From a virus: DNA of 64,000 nt. The DNA lies in the IMG/VR virus record IMGVR_UViG_3300037189_016726, positions 1 to 64,000 of that record; one strand, given 5' to 3'. Position numbers and translations under genes: made by a program. Below, in pieces: positions 28,044-36,737 of this stretch (the first letter of the stretch is position 1; each line of letters begins with the position of its first letter). Under the pieces are notes generated by a model. It worked only from the letters and a program-made list of their open reading frames with translations. It was not told where the DNA came from and did no database searches.

Positions 28044-28485
28044 CGCTATTCTCCACTATAATATTAACCATGTTGTTGAAATTATCAGAAATTCCTAACG
28101 CTTTCTGTCCTGTTATTCTGTATAAATTTTTCTCATCATTTTTATTTCTACATATCACTTTAACATTATTTTTAAGTAGCTCTATTAATCTTAGAGTATT
28201 TTTGGAGCTTTCCCAGTTGTAATAATAGTATAGGTCTATGTTATTAACAATTTTGGTAGCCATAAATGCGTTATCCAAAGTCATTGTTATTAAACACCCA
28301 TCAAAATTCCATAAATCTGTAGAATTAAAAAGACCACACTTAATATCAAAAGGAATATGAGATATTCCATCAAAAAATATACTAGCATCATCCACCATTG
28401 AGCCAACGGAAGTATTTATAATGTTAGAGACATACTTTAACTGTTCGGTATTTCCCAAGCTATCTACATAAATTCCTAAATTCAT
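28000..28485 (-). CDS. Glycan-cluster protein of unknown function, 3' end overlapped by a homing endonuclease
   Basis: I chose the ATG at 28485, preceded by GAGGGTAAATAGA and 2 nt after the upstream stop, rather than an in-frame TTG at 28515. The 161-residue product starts MNLGIYVDSLGNTEQLKYVS and has a strand-helix pattern like half of a GT-B glycosyltransferase, but no catalytic motif is visible. It sits at the end of the glycosyltransferase run. The last 15 or so residues (SDGRFKNRENVCRSS) are coded by DNA that also encodes the start of the endonuclease, so the natural C-terminus may have been replaced. Function is unknown. Confidence 0.55.
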   Translation of the reverse strand: MNLGIYVDSLGNTEQLKYVSNIINTSVGSMVDDASIFFDGISHIPFDIKCGLFNSTDLWNFDGCLITMTLDNAFMATKIVNNIDLYYYYNWESSKNTLRLIELLKNNVKVICRNKNDEKNLYRITGQKALGISDNFNNMVNIIVENSDGRFKNRENVCRSS

Positions 28486-28486
28486 T

Positions 28487-29251
28487 CTATTTACCCTCTT
28501 CTGATTCTTCGGCAATTATTTTATAGCCATTATTTCTAATAAAATTCCAATACTTATTCATTCCCATATTAGCTTCTCCGCTCCAAGATATAGCATTTTT
28601 ATCTTCACCATATTGAGATGCTGTGTCTGGCATAGACCCCCACAAGGATTTATCATCAATAGGATGCTTGGGAATATATGTAAATAAACCAAAATGTTTT
28701 TGTGCAACATATGATAGATGCATATCTTCTCCATAATTCATTGGAACATTTAGTGGCATTTCAGCCCAAAATGCTCTAAGAATAGGTTTGGCGAAAAACC
28801 AAGAATGACAACCCATATCTACTCTTGTTGTTTCTTCATTTGGATTACACCACCCAACAGCCTTATAACTTTGTGGTGCTGGATACATTCTATCATGTTG
28901 CTTGTCAGCTATTACGCCTCTAGTTGAAAGAATCCCATCTTTCTCATTGATGGTATTGACACAATTCTCTAGCCACCTATCTCCCGGTATAGTATCATCA
29001 TCAATTATACAAATATGGTCCGTTCTAGCATTTAAAGCTAGCGAGAATCTTCCCCATACCCCATAATTACCATTTGAAACAATCGATTCACAGTTATTAA
29101 CAACTTCTTGTGGAAATTTATTGAGATCCTCCACAATATTTATCCACAACATTATTGATTGAGGTCTAAAAGTTTGTCTTAGAATAGCATCATACTGAGA
29201 TTGTAAAGTGTATGGTCTTTTATATCCACTTAGTATAACTGTTACTGACAT
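28487..29251 (-). CDS. Family 2-like glycosyltransferase (GT-A fold)
   Basis: The N-terminus MSVTVILSGYKRPYTLQSQY is the nucleotide-sugar binding strand-loop of GT-A enzymes, and CIIDDDTIPGDRWLE (about residues 80-94) supplies the DxD-type metal-binding motif. A later GEDMHLSY has the acidic motif often seen as the catalytic ED. The length of 254 residues is normal for a soluble GT2-type enzyme, and no membrane helix is present. It overlaps the upstream gene by 10 nt within a run of sugar-transfer genes. Donor and acceptor cannot be told from sequence. Confidence 0.8.
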   Translation of the reverse strand: MSVTVILSGYKRPYTLQSQYDAILRQTFRPQSIMLWINIVEDLNKFPQEVVNNCESIVSNGNYGVWGRFSLALNARTDHICIIDDDTIPGDRWLENCVNTINEKDGILSTRGVIADKQHDRMYPAPQSYKAVGWCNPNEETTRVDMGCHSWFFAKPILRAFWAEMPLNVPMNYGEDMHLSYVAQKHFGLFTYIPKHPIDDKSLWGSMPDTASQYGEDKNAISWSGEANMGMNKYWNFIRNNGYKIIAEESEEGK

Positions 29252-30096
29252 TGTAATCTTTCTATTAGTTGACCTAGTTTAACTACAGCCGTATGGCACG
29301 GTAATTGTGACAACAATGATTTTGTTCTATTTAAGCAAGTGTGTTTATTTTTAATGATTTCTTTTAGCGCTTTTGGATTAGTATCTTTAAACATATTTGA
29401 AATGATTTCTATCATCGGATCATTCTCATTGTCATTTTCATATGATACCTCATTTCCATAAAATACCGCATCATAAAAATACTGTGGTATAACTTTTCCA
29501 AACGGTTTAAAAATAATAGAATTATAACATGGATAGATATTGGATAAATACATGGTTGGCATAACTATATCAACAGCATTTACTAAATCATTATTTGTTG
29601 AAACATAGTGATAAGTTCCTTCTCTTTCTGTTATTTGGCTTTTAGACGATATCATGATACACTTATCTATACTATAGGATATCGATTTACTTCTACCCAA
29701 ATATACGTCAGCGCCATGATGAAGAACAAAAATATTAAACTTGCTTGAGGTTAAATTATGGTTTGAGTAATTGATAAAGAATAGTACTGAATTTATATCA
29801 TAGTGCAATAACATTGTTTCTACTTGAGATAGTTTTTCTTGATTAAGTCCGCTAATATTAACAACAACCTGTATGCTTGTTTTATCTTTTAGATAGCATA
29901 TTGTATCATGATTTATAAGCAGCGCGTGTGTTATATAGATATCTGGGTTAACAGAGTCAAACTTATCATAAACACTCATATTATTGCCTTGATGATAAAT
30001 AGATGATGAATAACCATCTATCGCATTAATGGTATTACTTAAATATAGAGGCTCTGTATTATTTATGGTGGAGTAATTATCTATAAGAAATTTCAT
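29242..30096 (-). CDS. Glycan-cluster protein, possibly GT-B-like
   Basis: The 284-residue protein alternates hydrophobic strands and helices (for example DIYITHALLI, IQVVVNISGL, FNIFVLHHGADVYLG), as in the nucleotide-binding half of GT-B glycosyltransferases. It lacks an obvious E-x7-E motif. The start is ATG at 30096, 2 nt after the upstream stop, and it overlaps the next gene by 10 nt. The neighbouring genes are a nucleotidyltransferase and a GT2 enzyme. A role in glycan building is likely from context, but no family is assigned with confidence. Confidence 0.5.
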   Translation of the reverse strand: MKFLIDNYSTINNTEPLYLSNTINAIDGYSSSIYHQGNNMSVYDKFDSVNPDIYITHALLINHDTICYLKDKTSIQVVVNISGLNQEKLSQVETMLLHYDINSVLFFINYSNHNLTSSKFNIFVLHHGADVYLGRSKSISYSIDKCIMISSKSQITEREGTYHYVSTNNDLVNAVDIVMPTMYLSNIYPCYNSIIFKPFGKVIPQYFYDAVFYGNEVSYENDNENDPMIEIISNMFKDTNPKALKEIIKNKHTCLNRTKSLLSQLPCHTAVVKLGQLIERLQCQ

Positions 30097-30098
30097 AG

Positions 30099-30836
30099 CT
30101 ACCTCGTTATTGAATGATAAGTTTTTATATTGTTGATTTTTTTAACGCTATTTGTGTTCGTTAAACATTGTAGCTTGTGTTTTGTTTTAATTAATTCGTT
30201 GAGAGCTTCAAAGATGAATTTATTTTTATATTCTGACAACGAGATAATCTTCCTTAGCGTTTCAATTATTTCATAGTTGTCCAGATACAATACCTCAGAC
30301 CATATTTTATACGCCCCGAATGAAAAATACTGAACTTGATTTTTTTCATCAATATTTAGACCGATTTCCAAATTTACACACGGTGAAGATTCAACAAAAA
30401 CACAAGAGTTAGCGTTATGAACCATGGATAGTATATTATTGTTTAACAGTAGATTTCCATCACAAATCAATACTTTGTTATTATTTGTATTGTTTAATGA
30501 TAACCTAACTGATTCACAAGAGTTAGAATTTTTGAATAGTTGATTTTCCACTATTCTTATGTTTATATTTCCATATTTTGACTTGACATACTTGCAGGTT
30601 TTTTCAGCATCAAATCCTATACATAGGACTATTTCAAAATTATTGAATGTTTGTTTGATTGCTTCTATTTGAATATCGATTAATTTTTTGTTCGAAATGC
30701 TTATAAGAGATGTTGGGCCGTATGATTTCATTCTATAGCCGGGAGAATCGCTAAGTAAAATTACCGTAACAAGATCATCGTTACGAGATATTAATCTTTT
30801 AGCTTTTGGTGATGTTATACACTTATTTTTTATCAT
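30099..30836 (-). CDS. Sugar-phosphate nucleotidyltransferase-like protein
   Basis: Residues about 20-110 follow the nucleotidyltransferase pattern: a first strand (LVTVILLSDSPGYRM), then YGPTSLISISNKKLIDIQIE in place of the usual KPL..i.gkpli..., then a strand with FEIVLCIGFDAEKTCKYVK. A later strand LICDGNLLL could hold the metal-binding Asp. These enzymes activate sugars as NDP-sugars. The G-rich loop is atypical (SDSPGYRMKSYG instead of GGxGtRl), so activity may be altered. It overlaps the upstream gene by 4 nt and lies among glycosyltransferases, for which it could supply donor sugars. Confidence 0.55.
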   Translation of the reverse strand: MIKNKCITSPKAKRLISRNDDLVTVILLSDSPGYRMKSYGPTSLISISNKKLIDIQIEAIKQTFNNFEIVLCIGFDAEKTCKYVKSKYGNINIRIVENQLFKNSNSCESVRLSLNNTNNNKVLICDGNLLLNNNILSMVHNANSCVFVESSPCVNLEIGLNIDEKNQVQYFSFGAYKIWSEVLYLDNYEIIETLRKIISLSEYKNKFIFEALNELIKTKHKLQCLTNTNSVKKINNIKTYHSITR

Positions 30837-31570
30837 AATACATCTATAGATAAATTTGATTCCAATGATTTTTTAATAACACCCTGCACATTAATATCAT
30901 AATTAGTCTGATTGTTTATTGAGCTTTCGATCTTATATACCATATTAGATAGCACCTTTGTTGTGTTAAGATTAAACAAGGTGGCTTGTTTTATATCATC
31001 ATTTATTAGGTTATTTAGTTTGTACAATTGAGAGAGTTCAGATTTATTTGAAACATCAACTATTGTATGATACGTTGAATTAGATGACCATATGAGATTA
31101 TGAACATATTCATTTAGATCAATAGTTTCTGTTATTGTGCATCTAATAGAGCAAAATATTTTAAATACATTCTTCCTAATGTTTTTTGAGCTTAAATTAG
31201 AATGAACTAGTGAAATACTAATCTTATCATTATAGTAGTTCAAATTTTTTAAAGTGTCAATTATATTGTCTGTATCTATATCACTATCTAGATTGTTGCA
31301 ATCTATAATAACATCGAAGCTTATAGCTGATTCACTCTTTATCTTATCGATATCTAGTAAACCGTTATTCCACTTTGGATTTCTATAGTAATTGCAAAAA
31401 CGCTCTATTACATAAAATTCCTTTTCATCATCATAAGCTTCTAAAACAGATCCCTTGAACTTGTCTATTCTATTAAAAGAACAGCCAGTTTGGGTTTTAC
31501 CCTCATATATCGAACATAAACAATTCTTACAGCTAGTTTTTATTTGGCTGTCTGGAAGCTTTGATTTCAT
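30833..31570 (-). CDS. Cys-rich N-terminal protein of unknown function in glycan cluster
   Basis: The 245-residue product has clustered cysteines near the start (C14, C17, C19, C30, and one near residue 59 in RFCNYYRNPKW), which may bind a metal or an Fe-S cluster. The rest alternates strands and helices (AISFDVIIDCNNLDSD, DKISISLVHSNLSS), similar to the nucleotide-binding half of a GT-A domain. It overlaps both neighbours. The N-terminal cysteines and sugar-transfer context are seen; a glycosyltransferase-related role is inference. Confidence 0.45.
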   Translation of the reverse strand: MKSKLPDSQIKTSCKNCLCSIYEGKTQTGCSFNRIDKFKGSVLEAYDDEKEFYVIERFCNYYRNPKWNNGLLDIDKIKSESAISFDVIIDCNNLDSDIDTDNIIDTLKNLNYYNDKISISLVHSNLSSKNIRKNVFKIFCSIRCTITETIDLNEYVHNLIWSSNSTYHTIVDVSNKSELSQLYKLNNLINDDIKQATLFNLNTTKVLSNMVYKIESSINNQTNYDINVQGVIKKSLESNLSIDVL

Positions 31571-31964
31571 AAAAATGTCCTCTAATGTTAGCGGTATCTA
31601 TTGTTAGATTTCCCCTATTTAATAAATCGATGATATCTTTTGAGCTATATATGGCTTTCTTTTTAAAAATAGCTTCGTTGAATGTTTTACTATCTATTTT
31701 ACCAGCTATAACATCTCTCGCTATTAATTGTAACTCAACGCCACCAAGAGTAACAATGCATCCCATCCTCATTTTCCTAATTATACTAGTTAAAAATTCT
31801 TCTAGCAGATTAATTGGAATAGAATCTAAAGCATCTACAGCAACTATCTCTACTAAAGAATTATCTGGATATTTATTTATCGTATCTATTTTGCCATAAA
31901 TAATAGGAACCATGTCATATCCATCTATTATATTTTCAATATTCTCCGTGATATGGACTTTCAT
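31533..31964 (-). CDS. Small methyltransferase-like protein
   Basis: The 143-residue product has the order VEIVAVDALDSIP - helix - MGCIVTLGGVELQLIARDVI, which matches the C-terminal half of SAM-dependent methyltransferases (dvLdhip ... L.pGG.l.i...D). The SAM-binding GxGxG motif is not visible. It is therefore either a truncated methyltransferase or a relative that uses a partner. It overlaps the flanking genes by 4 and 38 nt and lies between glycosyltransferases. Glycan methylation is a plausible role, unproven. Confidence 0.45.
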   Translation of the reverse strand: MKVHITENIENIIDGYDMVPIIYGKIDTINKYPDNSLVEIVAVDALDSIPINLLEEFLTSIIRKMRMGCIVTLGGVELQLIARDVIAGKIDSKTFNEAIFKKKAIYSSKDIIDLLNRGNLTIDTANIRGHFYEIKASRQPNKN

Positions 31965-32956
31965 TTTTTCGAAACCTCGTAAATAGTGTTAAATACTTTA
32001 TTCCATTTATCAATGAATGCTTGCTCTGAAAATTGATTAAGGATAGTATTCCTAGCTTCTTGACCAATATTCTTCCTAATATTCTCATCATCCATTATAA
32101 GTTTTAGATATTGTTTTAGTTCGTTCTCATCATTAGAAATATATCCATTTTTCCCATTTTGTACAATTTCTGGAATCATACATGTTGAAGTAGAAACTAT
32201 GGCACACCCACAAGACATTGCCTCTAACAAAGATGTTGGTATGGGGCTTAATGTTGAACTATTAAAATAAACACAGCATTTGTTGTATTCTTCTACTAAT
32301 TCTTCTGTTGATGAAGCTGAAACTGATAATCCGTCAGTTTCGCCAACTAATCTTGTTGATAATCCGCTGGTTACTCTTTTCCAGCCGCTATAATTTAAAC
32401 AGTAGTCACGATTAACAAAATCATTAGCAACTGTTAGTATATCTTTATTTTTTTCTATTTTAGCTGGTTTAAATAATTCAGTATCAATTCCATGATGTAT
32501 TACTGTTGATGGGGCATTTATATCCCACTCTTTTTGAGAGTATTCCGATATGAATACATTTATATCACCAATCATATTCCTCATTGCTTCGATATCTTTT
32601 TCTGATATGGTTTGAGGTGTAGGAAGAGTATGTTCTAATACTATAATTGGTAACATTAAAGATTGATTAATCTGTTTGGCTATTTGATATTGCCAAAATT
32701 TACTTTGTACTAATATAAAATCATACGATATGTATTCACAAACTCGTTCTTCTGGGAGAATATGATAATTTTGCGGTGTTTGTATTTGATTGGTATTCCA
32801 CTTTTTCCCATTCTTGATATTGAATGAATAAAAGTTATGTCCAGTTTTTGCTAACTGAGTCTCATATCTTTCATGAGTTGGAAATGTTAATATATTGTAC
32901 TTCTTGTCGCTTGAGGTATTACAAACGTCAATTATTCTTTTAACACTATTTATCAT
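31961..32956 (-). CDS. GT4-like glycosyltransferase
   Basis: In this 331-residue protein the C-terminal half carries the GT4 donor-binding signature: PIPTSLLEAMSCGCAIVSTS followed by MIPEIVQNGKNGYI, with the E of the E-x7-E motif in LLEAMSCG. The N-terminal half shows acceptor-domain strands and STVIHHGIDTELFKPAK at the domain junction, the usual GT-B linker. It overlaps the upstream GT gene by 11 nt. It would transfer a sugar from an NDP-donor to an unknown acceptor in the cytoplasm. Confidence 0.85.
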   Translation of the reverse strand: MINSVKRIIDVCNTSSDKKYNILTFPTHERYETQLAKTGHNFYSFNIKNGKKWNTNQIQTPQNYHILPEERVCEYISYDFILVQSKFWQYQIAKQINQSLMLPIIVLEHTLPTPQTISEKDIEAMRNMIGDINVFISEYSQKEWDINAPSTVIHHGIDTELFKPAKIEKNKDILTVANDFVNRDYCLNYSGWKRVTSGLSTRLVGETDGLSVSASSTEELVEEYNKCCVYFNSSTLSPIPTSLLEAMSCGCAIVSTSTCMIPEIVQNGKNGYISNDENELKQYLKLIMDDENIRKNIGQEARNTILNQFSEQAFIDKWNKVFNTIYEVSKK

Positions 32957-34061
32957 TGAGTAGTTCCTTTATCATGCTCCCAACATTCTTATATGAAAAT
33001 TTTTCTGCAATTTTTGCACCGGCTCGTCTATCCAGACTTGATCTATTTTCATAATAGAATCTCATAGCTTTTTTAATTTCATGTTCGCTTGGAATAAACC
33101 ATTCTTCTCTACCGGTAAAAATATCCATAAATGCCGGATCAGAATGACTACATATTGAGTATATACCGTTGATAAGAGTTCCAGTATTTTTATCTTCACT
33201 ATCTATGAATTCTGCTGGGCCACCCTCTTTGCTACATATGGGAGTTTTTCCATATCTCATAGCGTCAAAAGATGGTATAGACCATCCTTCGCCGTGGGAT
33301 GGAGCAACAAAGCAATCACAAGAGTTATGCAATACATCGATGAGCTTATCATCAATATCATCACCAATAATTAGTTCTTTGTGATAGCTCTCAATGTTTT
33401 TATACATCCTAAGTTCTTTTTTGATGTTGGTACATAAACTCTCACAATGTTTAACAATGTCAACTCCAGATACTCCATGTTTTTTGATTTTTAGTACCAA
33501 AGACACTGGCTCAAAGTTAGCAAATTCGCTATGAAAACATCTTATGATTGATTCAATATTTTTCCTATCATTGAGTTCACCAATGTAATAGAATTTAAAA
33601 TTGTTATTCGGAAATTTTAGTTTTGACTCAATTGGGCATTTTTTTGTTACATCAAAAGCGTGTGGAACGATATTTATTTTTTTGCTAAATCCATCATATT
33701 TTAGACTTTGCATCAAATTTTTATTTGGAACCCAAACCTCATCCATATTTTGTAAACAAACAAACCAAGGATTATAAAGCGATGAACTAGATTCTCCAAC
33801 AAAATAAGCTATGTTTTTCTTAAATTTTTGAGTACCAACCATATGGTGAGGTAATACGTGCTGTATACAAACATCTATATTGTCAAGCGATTTATTTTCT
33901 AGTTCTAGTATGGTATTTGGTATTTTTGGATTATTGTTTGTTAGTTTTATATTCCTACATGTTACATCTATACCAACACTATTCATGGCTAAGATTAGAT
34001 CTATAGCCGCTTTGGACCACCCGCTTCCTTCTTTATAATGCCCTATATATAAAACTCTCAT
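32946..34061 (-). CDS. GT4-like glycosyltransferase
   Basis: The 371-residue GT-B protein starts MRVLYIGHYKEGSGWSKAA, has the inter-domain segment INIVPHAFDVTKK, the second-domain start FKFYYIGELNDRKNIESII, and the donor-site motif CFVAPSHGEGWSIPSFDAMR (E near residue 265, D replacing the second E). The start overlaps the upstream stop by 4 nt (ATGA). It is one of three consecutive GT-B enzymes, which suggests sequential sugar additions. Specificity is unknown. Confidence 0.85.
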   Translation of the reverse strand: MRVLYIGHYKEGSGWSKAAIDLILAMNSVGIDVTCRNIKLTNNNPKIPNTILELENKSLDNIDVCIQHVLPHHMVGTQKFKKNIAYFVGESSSSLYNPWFVCLQNMDEVWVPNKNLMQSLKYDGFSKKINIVPHAFDVTKKCPIESKLKFPNNNFKFYYIGELNDRKNIESIIRCFHSEFANFEPVSLVLKIKKHGVSGVDIVKHCESLCTNIKKELRMYKNIESYHKELIIGDDIDDKLIDVLHNSCDCFVAPSHGEGWSIPSFDAMRYGKTPICSKEGGPAEFIDSEDKNTGTLINGIYSICSHSDPAFMDIFTGREEWFIPSEHEIKKAMRFYYENRSSLDRRAGAKIAEKFSYKNVGSMIKELLNDK

Positions 34062-35713
34062 TTGATTAGCTCCAACCTTTTTTGTTCCCAGTGATTTCTT
34101 CTGTTACATAGATTAACCATATAATTATATGCTATTTCAAAATTGAAAGGATTTCTTGAAAGCTTTCCATCAAAAGCTGCGGCACTTTCGTTGTAATACA
34201 TACCGCCAGTAGTAGCTGTAGAAGTTTGATACATCAAATCTCTTATTAGTCTAGCTTCCATAAATGAGTTTAGTTTTTCTGGTTCGCATAAAACTTCTGA
34301 AATTAACCAACGGGCTAAACTTTCATGAGTTGTATTTTGTGGTATTTCTTCTGGTTTTGGTTGTGGTTGTTTTATTCTAGGTTTTGATTTCCAAGTTAAT
34401 TCTTCTGGTAATATCTCAACGCTATCAAAATAGTCTTCCCAAGCCTTTCCGCTTTTATCCCACTGATAATGTTTTAAGAACGCTTGTCTAGTTTCAAAAC
34501 CGTGCTTTCTTCTGATTGAAGATGGCTGGCTAAAGAACTCTATTAATTTCTGAGCGGCTAGTTCGTTATCTGGAACAGCCCTTAAACATCCCGTTTCTAA
34601 TTCTTTATATAGAGCTTTTGGTTTTAGTGGTATGCCACCAAGATTCCTCACAACACTTTCCATAGCTGAATAGTCTATAGACATTACTGGAACTCCACAC
34701 GCGGCAGCTTCAACTTGTGGTAATCCAAACCCTTCACAATTTGCATATTGAACGTATATATCAAATAGATTGATAATCTTAGATAAATCCTCATAGTCAA
34801 CACCATTCTTAACATTTGATAATGTTGCTCCAAATTTACCAGTAAATGGAGATTGAGCAATAGCCCCTTTGAATAGTGATGGAAATGGTTTTCCGGTTTG
34901 TCCACATATATAGGTGAATAAAACTTTTGAGGATAATTTATACTGTTGTAGTAATTCTGGAATATCCCATCCTAAATCTGGATAGCTTGTATGACAATAC
35001 AACATATACTTTGAATTATCTTTGACACTATCTAAAAGTATTCTAAAGGCTTCAAATAGATCTGGATATAATTTGCGTCTTTGGTTACGCATAACCGTGC
35101 CAATTATTTTATACTCTGGATCGATTCCATAGCTTTCTCTTAACAAGTCCCTATTATCTATTGGTTGATATGCTGGATGAGCAGAGGGTGGAGATATTCC
35201 AAGATAATTGATTTTACCACCAGATTGTTCTTTTAATACCTCTCCAGCCCATTCTGAGTATGTTAAGCAAGCATCTGCTGATTGATATGTTGCAACCCAT
35301 TGTCTAGCTTGAGGTCTTGCATCAACTGTTGGCATAATACACCACTTAAAAAATGGTCTATATGGAGATCGTTCAGCAAAATCAAGCATCCAAAAGTCTC
35401 TGATATCACAAACAATATCTGGTTTAAAATCTAAACATGTTGGTTCAAAAGCATACTCTCCAAATTGAGCTATTGGATTTCCATGATATTGCCTTTTCTC
35501 TTCCTCGCTAGCATTTTTATGAGGTATTGTTCCATAAAACTTCCAAGGAATTTCTGATGCTCTGGGATCATTTTGTTCGCCATATGCTGCTAATTCTGCT
35601 AATTCGTACTTACCAGTACTATGAAGATAATTTAATATCTCCCTAGTATATGTAGCATATCCGGTATTTAAAAATGTAGCCTCACTACAAAATAGAATTC
35701 TCTTTTTTCTCAT
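34058..35713 (-). CDS. GT4-like glycosyltransferase, 551 residues
   Basis: The N-terminal domain begins KRILFCSEATFLNTGYATYT with the Gly loop of GT-B enzymes. The C-terminal domain has KIIGTVMRNQRRKLYPDLFE and the donor motif ANCEGFGLPQVEAAACGVPV containing E-x7-E. A further 120 or so residues after the GT core (from about 430) are Pro/Glu-rich and then helical, longer than usual for the family. The gene overlaps both neighbours by 4 nt. It is probably a cytoplasmic sugar transferase of the surface-glycan or virion-glycan pathway. Confidence 0.85.
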   Translation of the reverse strand: MRKKRILFCSEATFLNTGYATYTREILNYLHSTGKYELAELAAYGEQNDPRASEIPWKFYGTIPHKNASEEEKRQYHGNPIAQFGEYAFEPTCLDFKPDIVCDIRDFWMLDFAERSPYRPFFKWCIMPTVDARPQARQWVATYQSADACLTYSEWAGEVLKEQSGGKINYLGISPPSAHPAYQPIDNRDLLRESYGIDPEYKIIGTVMRNQRRKLYPDLFEAFRILLDSVKDNSKYMLYCHTSYPDLGWDIPELLQQYKLSSKVLFTYICGQTGKPFPSLFKGAIAQSPFTGKFGATLSNVKNGVDYEDLSKIINLFDIYVQYANCEGFGLPQVEAAACGVPVMSIDYSAMESVVRNLGGIPLKPKALYKELETGCLRAVPDNELAAQKLIEFFSQPSSIRRKHGFETRQAFLKHYQWDKSGKAWEDYFDSVEILPEELTWKSKPRIKQPQPKPEEIPQNTTHESLARWLISEVLCEPEKLNSFMEARLIRDLMYQTSTATTGGMYYNESAAAFDGKLSRNPFNFEIAYNYMVNLCNRRNHWEQKRLELIK

Positions 35714-36375
35714 TCTAAAAATCCCGTTTCTCTGTTGTAATTTTCATATCTTGAATATGCTATTAATTTACGATCATAAGTGCAAACGTATCTATTACTA
35801 TCTTTATTCAAATACTCTTGACCAAATTGTATTTTTTCGTCACCATTAATGAAAATTCCCTCATGAGGTTCCGAACCTAAATAATCTGTTATGTTATCGT
35901 ACATACATTTTGTTGTATGTCCAATATAAGAAGGGGTTATAACTGGATTTGGTCCATGATAAAACATATCGTCTATACAACTATGAATGATTTTATTCTG
36001 TGGCTCACAAAATAACAGTGCTTGAAAAATATGATTTCTTGGCAACATAGCTGAGATAATACTAAAAAAAGAAACCCTATCTTCTATAATTTCTGATATT
36101 GGAAATTGATGCTCAATATCTATATCGCAATAATATCCACCAAATTTATATAGATAACAATATCTGAAAAAATCACCTTTGTTATATCCTAATTTAATCT
36201 CATTGAAGAAATCAAGATACTTTTTTTCATAATTATCATTGAGGAATACTTTTATATCGTCATCATCATAGAATACAATATCCTTATCTGGATTTAACCT
36301 TGCTATATTATCTATGATATAGTTGGGTATATCACGATTTTTCCAAGTTAAAACAATAGTATTCGGTATACTCAT
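35710..36375 (-). CDS. GT32-like glycosyltransferase (DXD sugar-binding family)
   Basis: The 221-residue protein has the family layout: IPNTIVLTWKNRDIPNYI at the start, FYDDDDIKVFL, then GDFFRYCYLYKFGGYYCDID with the DxD metal site (about residues 68-87). A later THGPNP-like segment (HGPNPVITPSY) and GIFINGDEKI follow as in Gly_transf_sug proteins. These use NDP-sugars such as GDP-mannose. The ATG overlaps the SSB stop by one base (TAATG). It opens the glycosyltransferase run in transcription order. Confidence 0.85.
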   Translation of the reverse strand: MSIPNTIVLTWKNRDIPNYIIDNIARLNPDKDIVFYDDDDIKVFLNDNYEKKYLDFFNEIKLGYNKGDFFRYCYLYKFGGYYCDIDIEHQFPISEIIEDRVSFFSIISAMLPRNHIFQALLFCEPQNKIIHSCIDDMFYHGPNPVITPSYIGHTTKCMYDNITDYLGSEPHEGIFINGDEKIQFGQEYLNKDSNRYVCTYDRKLIAYSRYENYNRETGFLE

Positions 36376-36686
36376 TAGTCTTCAAAGTCTTGATTACAGA
36401 AATCAAACTCGTTGATTCTAAATATAACTCGCTGATCTTCTTTCGAAATATTTTTTGCGGAAGCGTGAACATTAAGTTTTGTTCCTTTTGTGGCATACTT
36501 TTCCAAAGTTTCAGCACCGGTATGCCAAGCTTCACACCAAACATATGTTGGTATTCTATTTTTCTCTCCGCTTTTGGTTTTTCTATAAGTATAGACAACC
36601 AGTTCAAACTCTGCAAGAGTAACCCCATCAACATCTGATATGGTGGGGTTCTCAGTTAAATATCCGGTAAAGCAACATATATTCAT
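36375..36686 (-). CDS. ssb: Single-stranded DNA-binding protein
   Basis: The 103-residue protein starts MNICCFTGYLTENPTI and continues with AEFELVVYTYRKTK, PTYVWCEAWHTGAETLEKYA and GTKLNVHAS, the OB-fold strand order of bacterial and phage SSB. The tail is short and acidic (FDFCNQDFED), reminiscent of but not equal to the DDIPF tip that recruits partners. A strong ribosome site (TAGGAGATAAATAG) precedes it. It coats ssDNA at the fork. It follows the polymerase fragment gene by 51 nt, which fits a replication unit. Confidence 0.85.
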   Translation of the reverse strand: MNICCFTGYLTENPTISDVDGVTLAEFELVVYTYRKTKSGEKNRIPTYVWCEAWHTGAETLEKYATKGTKLNVHASAKNISKEDQRVIFRINEFDFCNQDFED

Positions 36687-36737
36687 CTATTTATCTCCTA
36701 TCTTTGTATATTAGCAGGTACAGCTTAAAAAAACACA

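Noticed and set aside
36332-36634. A 100-residue frame overlapping ssb on the same strand
   Set aside because: It is a shifted-frame shadow of ssb and the start of the GT32 gene, with no domain of its own.
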